From Rhyzopertha dominica (taxonomy: Eukaryota > Arthropoda > Insecta > Coleoptera > Bostrichidae), in contig QCXZ01000001.1 of NCBI GenBank assembly GCA_025024175.1, positions 5,518,001-5,582,000 on the forward strand: a stretch of DNA of 64,000 nt, written 5' to 3'. A program made the position numbers and the translations under genes. Shown here in pieces: positions 1 through 9,869 of the stretch. Numbering within the stretch: the stretch's first letter is position 1; each line of letters starts with the position of its first letter. The notes beneath the pieces are model-generated. The model did no database searches and had not been told where the DNA came from. It saw only the letters and a program-made list of their open reading frames with translations.

Positions 1-576
1 GCCGTACATTCGGTTAAATGTGATTTATATGTATGTATTCCATGAACGAAGTTTTGCCCAGTTATGAGCAATGAGTTATGACAGACTCAATGTCATATAA
101 TTTTTTTACAAAATTCGTCGACCCCAACTTAAAATGAAACCATATAACCCGAATCTCACTTAAAATTGTGGCACACAATTAGACAGAGAGGGAAAGAGAT
201 ATTTTACAGCAAATAAAATCTGACCGGCCTTGTTGTACGTTGGAAAACTTATGAATTGCTCTTTTTATTGTTTATTTCACAACCGTATAGGATAGATTGA
301 CGCTATTTACCGAGTTCTGAAACGCAGCTATTGACGATCGCTGCACTCGGCAAAATAAGTTCCATTCTTGAACGCAAAGGTATCATTTCGCGTTCTTTTT
401 TATATTTGAAATCCTTTGAACTACTGCTTGAATCAAGACATGCGGTGGCGTTGCCTGTCATAACGATAGCAACCTAATAAACAATGAACATTGTCTGTCA
501 GAATAAGTAATTTCAGAATTATAATATATTGTTATTATTCATATTCTAAAGGGTGTCAAAGAGTGTTTAATTGAAA
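1..576. other. Non-coding stretch upstream of recombinase-like ORF
   Basis: No convincing coding region is visible. A short imperfect inverted repeat (CGAGT...GCAGC against GCTGCACTCG) lies at about 320-350. It may be the 5' part of the mobile element whose ORF follows, but no terminal repeat could be matched at the other side. Confidence 0.4.
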
Positions 577-1053
577 ATGAGCTCGGCGCAAAGTGGTGTT
601 TCACAATTAATCCCCAAAATATCGTCGAGACAGTACGAGATCGCCTACAACGAATTTAAAGCGTGGCGCAGTTCAAAGAAAATTCAAAAAGTGTCCGAAG
701 CGGTATTACTGGCATATTTCGAACATAAAATTAATAAAGTTAAACCTTCTACATTAAGGTCAGTATACTCAATGCTAAAATGTACACTGAATGCTAAAGA
801 AAATGTAAATATCAGGAAATTTTCGAAACTAATACCACATTCGAAAAGCAAATCAGTTGGATATCGTCCAAAAATGTCCAGAATTCTAACGAATGAGGAA
901 ATTGAGAGATTTTTACAAGAGGCACCTAATAGTAGATTTCTGCTGGAAAAGGTAATTCAAATTAATATAAATCTATTGACTTTCCAGGTCATTTTAATTA
1001 TTGGTGTTTGTGGAACTTTGATTGCAATCGTCTTGTTACTGTTTTGTTATTAA
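577..1053 (+). pseudogene. Truncated tyrosine-recombinase-like ORF (Crypton-type, N-terminal part)
   Basis: The ORF from the ATG at 577 resembles the N-terminal SAM-like core-binding region of insect Crypton-type tyrosine recombinases. It contains a segment around residues 10-25 (PKISSRQYEIAYNEF), then STLRSVYSMLK and a linker ending FLQEAP. A hydrophobic VILIIGVCG segment follows, after which family members normally carry the first catalytic Arg (R-x-x-E type). Here the frame drifts into a hydrophobic tail and stops, so the whole catalytic domain is missing. A 36-bp stretch at 952-987 starts GTAATT and ends TTCCAG; removing it keeps the frame and joins EK directly to VILIIG. It could be a very small intron or an insertion. 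Family assignment rests on recognised pattern, not on a search. Confidence 0.5.
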
Positions 1054-2096
1054 AATATTACATTATGTAAAATGAATATTAAAAAAATCATAAATAAACT
1101 TCGAAAGAATGATAAAAATTATTTTAACATTCGTTTTATGTTCTGGACCGACAAATACTTTGGCGTCCTAGAACACGAAAGTATTTCGCAGCTAGGTGAC
1201 AAAAAAGATTCCCTTTGTAAACTGAAAATTTAACGAAAATGTCAGCTTTTGATGATAGTTTTCGAAAAATATTATTTTTTATGGAGCCATAACTTATTTG
1301 TCCGTTTATACTTTCAAAATTTTGTCTGATGTCGTGTCAGACAACATATTAGGTTCTCTTCTTTCACAAAGATTACAGGTGTAATCGAAACGTCAGACGA
1401 ATAATTCTTAGTCAGTGTTTTACCGAAAACATATTATCTAGGATTAAGTTTATTATATTCCAGGCATATAATTCTATAATTTTTGCTATCCCGAAGGAAG
1501 GAATCGTTTCCTACATTTCATTCAAAGCTAAGGGAAAACCGTTAAAGCTCACCTCGACCACCCCATAAAGCGTGCCCCCAGTTAGCATCCAGTTTTCGAA
1601 AACAAGTCATAAAGCCGCCGCTGGTACGACCCCGTCACAATTTTTTCGATCCCAAATTCCAGAATTTCCACATGTCAGCAAGGAGGAAACACAGCCGGAC
1701 CGGTATCGCAGGCAGGCGTTACAAATAGCCGGCACTTAGGTAAAATAAACCACCATTCAAATTCGGAGCTTATTACGTTGTCATATCAAGTCGTAAACCA
1801 GTGGCCAGAGGTCATTTATCAACGGGCCAACGAAAGCCCCAGTTCGGGAGCGTTTTAATCCTTCCATGAATAACAAATATGTACTTGACTGTTCACTCTT
1901 TATTAAATCGTCGTTACCGACGTATTTTATTCATTTTGCGGCGTAATGGAATTGCTAAGTATGGAACTAGTTGTGCTCGAGTTTATTAGATATTGCATGA
2001 TGCAGTTTCAGGATGGGCACGATAATGCAGAGCTGATTGATATCTAATAGACGACGATTTGAAACAGTCATTTAATGAGTCTATTTTTGTAAAGAT
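1054..2096. other. Non-coding stretch
   Basis: I see no gene or terminal repeat here. The part at about 1540-1860 is clearly richer in G and C than the surroundings but carries stops in all frames. It could be a conserved regulatory segment or an old repeat. Confidence 0.4.
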
Positions 2097-2260
2097 TGTA
2101 GTGATTGTAGTGATGATATTGTGTAGTGACCTGGGAGAATAGAGAATAAGCTGCCAGACTTGTCATGATAAACCTTTGTACCAGTTCTTGCTAATAAACT
2201 ATAGTTATATATAGTTATATAAACTATAGTTATCAGAACCTGGGTGGTTTGTAAAGCATC
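2097..2260 (+). repeat. Putative LTR end of a Ty3/gypsy element
   Basis: The stretch begins TGTAGTGAT and ends GCATCA, contains an AATAAA signal near 2193, and is followed at about 2264 by TGGTATCAGG, a sequence resembling LTR-retrotransposon primer-binding sites. The gag-like reading frame starts about 35 bp further on. No second LTR was found in the window, so this is inferred from position and end dinucleotides only. A short TATAGTTATA repeat lies at about 2200-2235. Confidence 0.4.
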
Positions 2261-2299
2261 ATACTTGGTATCAGGTGTTAACTAAAACACGAACTTAGA

Positions 2300-3061
2300 A
2301 TGGAAATCTTGTTTAAATTCCCAGAAACTCTATCTCTCAGTGGTACTAATGTGCACGATAGCTTGAAAAATATTGTGAAAGATTTGAATTGTATATGGAC
2401 GCAACAAATCTAAATACGAAGAGCGAATCAAAGAAAATTGCTGTTTAAGATGAAGGAATAGAATTGTATAACACATTCACGTTCAATGAAGATGAGGACA
2501 AGAACAAATTGGAAACCTTGATGAATAAATTAGAAAGTTTCTGTGCACCAAGAAAGAACGTTGTTTTCGAACGATTTGCGTTTAACAACATAACACAAAA
2601 AGAAGGACAAACGTTTCGCTGACTGATATGAAAAAGAGCAGTTAAAACTTGTGAATATCCTGAAGGAGAAAATATGGTACGTGACAGGGTAGTCCTAGGA
2701 ATCGCTGACGAGGGTACACAGAAAAGATTTCTCACAGCGCAATTTGGACAAAGCTGTAGCATTTTGCAGATCCACAGAGACAAGCAGAACACAGTTCAGG
2801 ATGTTACACAGTGAATCTTCAGTAAATGCAGTGTCAATTAAAAAAGAGAAGAGAACATGCAATTACTGTGGGAATATTCACAAGTCAGGTAAGTGCCATG
2901 CTGATGGAAAGACATGCGCGAGAAGTGTCAGAGAAAGAATCATTTTGCTCAGTTATACAACTCTAAGAAGAAAGAAGTATATAAAAGGAAAATTATAATA
3001 AATGAAGTTCAAGAACTGCAAAGAAAAGAAGATGATGAAAAATTCTATGTGCATGCAATTG
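2300..3061 (+). pseudogene. gag: Ty3/gypsy Gag pseudogene
   Basis: Across several frameshifts and stops the plus strand encodes a Gag typical of insect gypsy elements. There is an N-terminal KFPETLSLSG start at 2300, then KLESFCAPRKNVVFERF with FNN and QKEGQTF, then VRDRVVLGI, then AVAFCRSTETSRTQ. A zinc knuckle of the CNYCGNIHKSGKC type at about 2857-2895 is followed by a second Cys motif, KCQRKNHFAQ, one frame over. The product would package element RNA. At least three frame disruptions make it nonfunctional. The frame runs into the inserted element at 3061 and resumes with the protease at 4332. Confidence 0.75.
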
Positions 3062-4331
3062 GGTATTTTCACTTTTTTGAAAATTACGTAAAATGAATCT
3101 TGAAGTGCATATATATCGTACGCCATGTTAAAAGAAACAAAGAAAATATTTGTAGGTAAAGAATTTCTGGCCTGAAATTCGAATCTTAGGAGTCACCGCC
3201 AAAACGCTTCTATCCAAGGTTATTCAGCTCGTGACGTCAAGTGTCATGTAAACATTACCGAGGAACGCGCTGTTTAATGGTGTAGTATCGTTTTTGTATT
3301 GGAAAAGCTTTTGTGTGGTGTTTATTGAAAGGACGGTGTAAGAGGTTGCACAAAAAAGTGATTTGTGTAGTTTTACAAGCATCTATCATGTATGGAAAAC
3401 AAAACAAATGTTGTTTTGTACATGGTTATAAAAGTACTTCAGTCAGCACAGCTAACAAAATATTTTTGTAACCGTTCCTCGAGATTATCAACGTATGAAA
3501 AAGTTGTTTAAGGCCCCTAGACGTAATATGCCCAAATTGCAAAGTTTGTTTTTCTGTTGTGAAGATCATCTTAATTCTTACTGTAACTTTTATTATTCTT
3601 TTTGGGGTTATAAGTGTTATAGCTTGAAGAGGATATGAAAAATTTTATGCATTTCAGGTTGATAGAGGAAAATCTTATAATAAAGAACGACGTTGTTCCC
3701 CATGTATTCGACTGTTAGTCAGACCGGAAACAAGCCGCAAGAGCCCCGAAAATAAATGGCAATTTATATTTATTCTGACCTCTAAAATAAATGTCAAGCT
3801 TAGGATACATTTTTGATTCTTACATTTTTATGATTACAAATAGTATGTTTCCAACAACCCACTGTGATCAAATTATCAATGCTACGTTAATTTGATAAAA
3901 AGTTCACTTATGCTGTTGCTTTTACGTTCCTCATCTCCGCCGCGTTGAATCGCTCGTCGCTGTATACAAATTCCATAACAACGAACATGCCTTCAGAAGT
4001 AATAACTCATAAGTATTTCACTTTTTCTTGGCGTATTTTAACTTGCTTGTCACAAAATGAACGCAAACAACAAACTGATAAATTGACGGGGTGAGGCTGA
4101 CGCGTGACTTGCTGACCCCAGATGTAAACAAGCCGCCATTTACAAGACACCTGACGTCACGGCCAATATGTTCGCGTTTTGGCGGTCCCTTTAAATATTC
4201 ACATTTTTAATATTAAAAATACATCTTACGATCCATTTTTTTCGAATTTATAAGCTGTAACAGCTGTTTTATGGATTAGATGCTACCTATTAATATGCAA
4301 TTTAATAAAATATAAATACATGGCAAATACC
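3062..4331. mobile_element. DNA transposon inserted between gag and protease, with CAATTG flanks
   Basis: The inserted block starts GGTATTT and ends AAATACC, and both borders are followed outward by CAATTG (3056-3061 and 4332-4337), a probable 6-bp target duplication or 4-bp AATT. Removing the block and one CAATTG restores an uninterrupted gypsy frame across the junction, which supports the borders. Inside, a second pair of inverted repeats is seen (ACCGCCAAAACGC at 3195 and its complement at 4174-4186, plus CGTGACGTCA nearby). A degenerate THAP domain suggests a P- or Kolobok-type source. The target size fits neither family well, so the superfamily is open. Confidence 0.6.
3388..3745 (+). 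pseudogene. Degenerate THAP-domain ORF
   Basis: From the ATG at 3388 the plus strand encodes a THAP-like zinc finger over several frames. There is a CC.VHGYKSTSVST start, a central KKLFKA segment, FCCEDHLN (the C-x2-H half of the C2CH ligand set), and a C-terminal part with EDMKNF and DVVPHVFDC followed by SDRK. THAP domains bind DNA in P-element and Kolobok transposases and in host regulators. Stops and frameshifts break the frame, and no catalytic domain follows. It lies inside the element interrupting the gypsy sequence. Confidence 0.55.
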
Positions 4332-4505
4332 CAATTGTGAAAAATATTGGAGGTGTTGGCATAGAATGTGAGGAAAATGCCTGGTTTGAAACAGTTTCTA
4401 TAAACAGTAAAAAGTCAGTATTTAAGTTAGATACAGGAGCTGAAGTAAGCGGTATTCCAGAATATATTGCAAAAATATTCTTAAGTGTTAAATGGAAAAA
4501 AATGT
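4332..4505 (+). pseudogene. Ty3/gypsy protease fragment
   Basis: The frame resumes after the insertion with a segment containing WFETVSINSKK and then FKLDTGAEVSGIP, the active-site DTGA motif of retropepsins. It stops at about 4505. No reverse transcriptase, RNase H or integrase follows, so the gypsy element is truncated here. Confidence 0.75.
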
Positions 4506-5026
4506 AACATCATATTACTGTATTATGATGCGTTTTGTGCTTACATTTCTCGTGGCCGAAGGCAATGTGCTGGCACCTTTAGGATAGAATGGCAGAGCAG
4601 AGCCAAAACTTTAACCATAACGCAAGAGAATTGGCCACCAGTCCATCATTAACGGGATTCAATCCAGTCACACAGACGATTGTGTAAATTTCCCAGGTTC
4701 AGTTTCCCGGACAGATGATTCCAGATTTACAAACTGTGGAATTTTTAATAGGCAAAATTATATATTATGGGGTCGGGAGAATCTTAATGACTTGGTAGAG
4801 TACAACCGCAAATTTAATTTGCCTTTGGTGTGTGGTGCGGTCTAATAAATAATCAAGTGATCGGGCCTAGTATTTATAATCAAAATCTAAATGGTTAGAG
4901 ATATTTGAATCAAAACGAAGTCTGAGATGCGCTGGATGAGTTACCACTCGTACAATTAATGACAATAAGAGGGTGTTCTTTTCCACAACACTGTCGTGAA
5001 CAGGTAATAACGGTGCAGTACTACGC
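4506..5026. other. Non-coding stretch
   Basis: No recognisable coding or repeat structure. It lies between the truncated gypsy element and a transposase scrap. Confidence 0.4.
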
Positions 5027-5100
5027 ACAGTCAGATCGCCTGACATTACATCTCTGGATTGCTTTCTGTGGAATTATTTAAAACCTAAGCGGCCTAGAAA
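5027..5100 (+). pseudogene. Scrap of DD41D (rosa-like) transposase
   Basis: About 22 codons read RSPDITSLDCFLWNYLK with short flanks. This corresponds to the RSPDLTPLDFFLWGYLK signature around the third catalytic Asp of the same transposase family seen at 9240-9861 and 35540-36607. Nothing longer is preserved in any frame on either side. Confidence 0.5.
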
Positions 5101-7291
5101 AATTCTCTTTGACTAAAAATGAAGATAATTATGGATGTGTGTTAAATCTTTTGTTTTCTAAATATTTAACAGACCGCGTAGCTCTTCAAATAACAAAGCA
5201 TGATCCGCGATTCACCCTGTATACTGTTCGCAACTTGCAACAGATGAATTATCGGCGATCTTCAGCACAACGGATGACTTTCGACACGATCCGGCAGCCT
5301 CGCAGCGGGCCCAGAGCTCCGGGGAAAAGAAGAAAACGAAAAGGCAGACGTGCATCTCTCGGTGAAGGCCAAGGCCAAATCCGGTGCACCGGGGCCTCAC
5401 TGTCAAGGACGACGACCCAGAGGCAAGTTCGCGATTCGCGCCCCAGTTTTCCTTCTCGATAGACCCACATTATAATTGATTCTGGGCCTCACTTGGAACA
5501 ATCGCTCTTTCCGCGATTCCGTTCGGCGAGAAAAGGGACTAGATCCGAGAGATGGGGACGATACACGAATATATACCGGGTGAATCGGAAGGATCGCATC
5601 GAATTAGTGCCTTTCGACTATTCACTTTAACTTTGTGAATTTCTGTTCCGTAGTGCTTCCGACGAGACCGAGGTTAAAGTACCCGAGACCCATACGAGAC
5701 CGAGACTGTACATACGAGACTTCAAGAGTCTCGTTTTTTTTACACAAATATATGTATAAAAAGGTGGGATTAATTGTTTACACTAGTAATGACGATTTCG
5801 AGCTTGACACTTTTAAATGTAAATAACACAATTATATTCTTACCCATTATTTTAGTTCACTAAATTAGCACAATATAATTTTATTATTTACCTAATTTTT
5901 TTACTTACATAATTTTTAGTAGTGTTTTAATTCAAGTAGTAATAAAATAGTAAGCGGTAAAGCTCTGCAGATTATTTAGTGAGTTTTTATCTGAAAGATT
6001 TTACATGTTCACAGTAACAGTAAACTACTAGTCAAGTACAAGTACTAGGGCTATGGAAAAAGCAAAATTTTCAGAAATAGCTTAAATGCATATTATAAAA
6101 TATTACCTGCACGTCTATGCAATATCCTCAAAAACAGCGAAAATATTTACCGTATAAACTACATATTGTGCCAAAATTCACGCAACACTAAAAGGCTTTG
6201 CAAGGATAAGAATCAGGCAGAAGTTTGCCTTCTGTCACATCACTTAATTATAACTTTTCGTTTAACGTTTCTCATTTTATAATTTATGAATCTAATTTTA
6301 CAATACCCGGACTTGCAAATGCAGGTTGCAACATGTACTTCAGCGACGAATTAAATTTATTAACAATTTATATCAACGAAAATTTTAATTCAACAAACGC
6401 AATAATTTGCAGGAAAGGCGATGCTTTCAGTTTAAAAATCTTTGATTTATGTTTGGTGAATAAAAATGTTACTTGAATAAAAATGATAAAAATAATTATG
6501 TTTGTTTCGAAATGTAAGCACAACGCTTTTATCAAACTAACAAAATAATTCATTAAACATTTGTATTCGGTTTAGTACGCAGAACGAACAAAAAATTGTT
6601 TGATGTAAATTCAAGAAGCATTAAATGAATGTTTAAAATAGTTTTTGAAATGTCACATGAAAAGATTTGTTAATAAATGCTATATCGGCATTCCATAGCG
6701 CACAGTGGCGTGGCAGATAGCATCAATGTATCATAATGTATTGTAATTTGTAATTAGTAGTTTTTATAACCAATGGTCAATGCCAATACAGCGTACATGA
6801 TGAATTTAGTATTAACCCCTATAATTTTATAAAAAAAAGTACCTTTAACTAACCTATACATTTGTATATCGTAGTAAAAGTTATATGCGAAGATGTGATA
6901 AAATAATCATGTTTGTGTAGGTAGATACCTATATCAGAATAGTGCTAGACAGCATTTTTTTAAACATATTTTTCTACGATTCTTATAAAACATTGGTTTC
7001 TATATTCGGCGACGTAAGAAAGTATTTTACAAGAAATAAGCCAGACAATATAAATGTAAAATATAAGAATTAATATCAGTTTCCTCTAAATAATTATAAT
7101 TGTATGATGGAAGTAGGTAACTAAATTTTGATTTAAGCTACAGCGCACTTGGTTTTAATTGCACAAAAGGCATTGCTAGATTCAATGTAATATTTTGGCC
7201 TGACAAATAATTATTAAAATACAATTATACACTCAAATCAAATACTATAATTACTACGAAATCAACAAGCCATCTTGCGTGGGTACATAAA
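5101..7291. other. Non-coding stretch with one GC-rich block
   Basis: The part at about 5225-5540 is GC-rich with overlapping open frames on both strands rich in Arg, Ser and Gly. None resembles a known protein, and the open frames look like a by-product of composition. From 5830 to 7290 the sequence is very AT-rich and I see nothing in it. Confidence 0.4.
5656..5740. repeat. Cluster of CGAGAC motifs
   Basis: Within about 85 bp the motif CGAGAC occurs five times in the same orientation, followed by AGTCTCG in the opposite one. A similar cluster lies at 9131-9240, and GTCTCGACC/GGTCTCGAC forms the tip of the palindrome at 8727-8867. It may be a decayed short tandem repeat. Confidence 0.45.
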
Positions 7292-7293
7292 TA

Positions 7294-8198
7294 CGAGGCA
7301 TGTTTTTTAAATAAGTACCGTTTTGGAATTAAAAAAAGACGTGCAAAGATATCGCAATAATTTTATCTTACATGAAAGTCTGTACCTTAATCTACTTTTC
7401 TACATAATTTCCGTGAATATTGAGGCACTTGTCATAACGTGGCACCAGTTTTTGAATACCCTCCTCATAAAATTCTGCATCCTGACTTGTTAACCACTGT
7501 ATCACAAATGTTTCTGGTGTGACGTAGGCCACCCATGTTTCGTCACCAGTAACAATTTGGTCTAAAAAATCTTCGCCTTCATTGTGGTACCGCTCAAGGA
7601 AAGTCAATGCACTGCCTAAACGTTGGGTTTTGTGCAAATCCGTCAACATTTTCGGAACCCAACGTGAACACAATTTCCGGTAATACAAGTTCTCGGTCAC
7701 AATGCGATACAAAACACTACGGGAATATTGAGGAAAGCAGTCGCACAATGATGAAATTATAAAGCGTCTGTTTTCTCTCACCTTTTCGTTCACTTTCTGC
7801 ACCAAATCTTCATTAACGACCGAAGGACGCCCACTCCGTTCTTCATCATGCACATTTGTGCGGCCATCTTTAAATGCTCTCACCCATTTCCTTAGCATTC
7901 CATCACTCATAATGTTTTGTCCGTAAACTTCACAGATCTCACGATAAATATCGATCGGTTTTACGCCTTTAGCACTAAGAAATCGTATAACAGCCCGTAC
8001 TTCACAATCGGCGGGACTCACGATTGTCGGAGGCATCTTAAACACTCAGTAAACAACGTATACAATGAAGCATCAAACTGTAATGGCGTCAGTGCGTAGG
8101 CAAGATATGTAGGTAACCAGCGCGCATGTGCGGAACGCCGACCGTAGCGCTGCGGCGGCGGAATCGCAAAACGGTACTTACTTAAAAAACATGCCTCG
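7294..8198 (-). mobile_element. Mariner element, internally deleted, with intact ends
   Basis: Both ends carry the inverted repeat CGAGGCATGTTTTTTAA followed by one variable base and TAAGTACCGTTTTG (7294 onward and complement ending 8198). TA lies immediately outside on each side (7292-7293 and 8199-8200), the expected mariner target duplication. The 905-bp length is short for a roughly 1.3-kb family because the transposase gene has lost its middle. It is non-autonomous but could in principle be mobilised by a related transposase. Confidence 0.88.
7392..8036 (-). pseudogene. Mariner (DD34D) transposase, internal deletion
   Basis: The minus-strand frame from the ATG at 8036 is open for about 214 codons. 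It has the N-terminal helix-turn-helix region (MPPTIVSPADCEVRAVIRFL start, GRPSVVNEDLVQKV linker) and the first catalytic Asp in VTGDETW. It then jumps from VTPET directly to the C-terminal QWLTSQ.AEFYEEGIQKL and GNYVEK end. The segment containing the second and third catalytic residues (the HDNA and SPDLAPSD blocks of the family) is absent, so the product cannot be a working transposase. No stop or frameshift remains in what is left, which is typical of a deletion made by abortive gap repair. Confidence 0.88.
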
Positions 8199-8442
8199 TA
8201 CTATGAAGGCTATAGAGCAATACATTAATTTGTATGCATTTTGTTGTCAATTATGACCAAGTGTGATGGAGCGGATAGCAAAATTTAGTTACTTGCATGA
8301 TCAACTTGATACCATTATTTATAAAAAAATCTTAAGTTAATTCATATATACAAAAGTATATACTTTTTAAATCACTGTATGTAAAAATATTATAAGCATC
8401 TGATAAATAATGGTCATTTTGACATATGCCAACAAAAATATA

Positions 8443-8723
8443 TTTTTCTACAGCCGTCAAAAAATCGTGACATTTATGCATGGTTACCTATGCGCGAAGT
8501 TTGACGTTTTTCCACTGTGAAAAAATATTATTTTTTCACGGTTTCACAGTGAAAAAATAATATTTTTTAACTGTGCAGGCAACTCGATACCTATTGTGAC
8601 AAATTTTTCGCAACTATCACTTTTATTTATCATCGTAACCATGCAAGCAACTCGATTTATCAGACCATTTTGTTCCAACTAATTTCTGTTACTTTTTTCT
8701 TCATCTGGAGGCTGTAGAAAAAA
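8443..8723. repeat. Palindromic MITE with TTTTTCTACAGCC ends
   Basis: TTTTTCTACAGCC at 8443-8455 matches the complement of 8710-8722. Inside, CATGGTTAC pairs with GTAACCATG, and the centre is a long hairpin of CACTGTGAAAAAATA-type sequence around 8510-8575. There is no coding capacity. The whole unit folds back on itself. Confidence 0.65.
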
Positions 8724-8726
8724 CGA

Positions 8727-8867
8727 TGTTTGTATTTCGTGGCGAAATTCATGTTTTAATGGCGCCTTCGAATGTCTTTTAGGTCTCGACCTGGCGGTCT
8801 CGACTAAAATAACATTCTCAGGCGCCATTAAAAAAACACTCATTTCGCGCACTTAATACAAAAATTA
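8727..8867. repeat. Long perfect-like hairpin, AATGGCGCC arms
   Basis: The arms TTTAATGGCGCC (about 8755-8766) and GGCGCCATTAAA (about 8821-8832) are the core of a palindrome. It extends outward to TTTGTATT against AATACAAA and inward to GGTCTCGACC against GGTCTCGAC. It abuts the preceding MITE with only a few bases between. It is probably a second foldback unit or one half of a compound element. Confidence 0.6.
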
Positions 8868-9130
8868 CTATTATCACATACAATTTCAATACGGCTTACA
8901 AATGTATTTGGTGTGCTGCACTGTTATTTTAAAAGAAAAAGTTACAGAGGACAAATACCGAAATACCAAGCNTAATCACCCGTAACCACCACCGTGTAGC
9001 TGTAGAAAATATATCACAAGATATTTACGATGCACTTTAGTTGTATATATATCTAATATCGCCTTTGATGATATTCTTGTAAAAGGAACATATCGGGATT
9101 TCAAAAATATTAAGATTACCATCACTTATC

Positions 9131-9240
9131 AGAAAACCCGAGACTCTCGTCACGAGACCTAAACTAAGTAGGCCGAGACCTAAACCGAGACCAAAGAAAC
9201 CATGCATTTCCGAGACCGAAGCACTACTGTTTCAGACCAA
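9131..9240. repeat. Second cluster of CGAGACC motifs
   Basis: About six copies of CGAGAC(C/T) occur in one orientation, several as CGAGACCTAAAC-like units. The cluster lies exactly where the transposase fragment on the minus strand loses its homology. Confidence 0.45.
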
Positions 9241-9861
9241 CCCAATAAACACAAATCTAGTGGTGTTAGATCTGGATCTCTTGGAGGGCAACTAATTGGA
9301 TCTCCACGACCAATCCCACGCTGTCGAAACATTTCATCCAAGTGTTGTTTGACCACACGAGCGAAATGTGCAGGGGCTAAATCATACTGATAGTACATTT
9401 GACTTCTTACGTTTATTATTACATTTATTGAAAAATTAAGGTAGTGTTCCCCTGTGAGGCGATTCTTCATGATAAAAGGGCCAATTAAATATCCAGCAAT
9501 CATACCACACCGCACATTTACTGAAAACCTGTGCCGAAAATTGGTTTCGACTATTAGGATTTTCGTCAGACCATACGTGAGAGATTAATGCCGTCACGTG
9601 TAAACGTTGCTTCACCAGTAAAAAGTCGCGCGATACAACTCGACGATCGTTAGTTATCCATCGACAAACTTCCACACATGTAGCATAATCTTCCGGGTGT
9701 AGAAACTGTACTTTTTGTAAATGGTGTAGGCATAATCCTTGCTCGTGAAGTGTGTGTATTACCAGTCTTTGTGAAATGTCCAATTGAGTAGCGATTCTTC
9801 TGGTGCTGGTCGTTGCATCGTCTTTCACTAGATATGTTTCCCTACTAAATATGTATTTCAA
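9241..9861 (-). pseudogene. DD41D (rosa-like) transposase fragment
   Basis: Two overlapping minus-strand frames encode parts of a Tc1/mariner-superfamily transposase. The upstream one (9861 to 9436) has an HTH region (TSTRRIATQLDISQRLV), LCLHHLQKVQ, and WSDENPNSRN. The downstream one (9515 to about 9240) has YLIGPF, RLTGEHYLNF, YQYDLAPAHFARV with the second Asp, and DPDLTPLD with the third. The segment around the first catalytic Asp is scrambled by indels. Homology ends at LCLLGW, where CGAGACC repeats begin. It is a dead copy of the family represented almost whole at 34774-37740. Confidence 0.75.
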
Positions 9862-9869
9862 TACTTCTC

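Noticed and set aside
5109..5462. Arg/Ser-rich open frame that could look like an RS-domain protein
   Set aside because: Open frames exist on both strands over the same GC-rich patch and no domain, splice or start context supports a gene.
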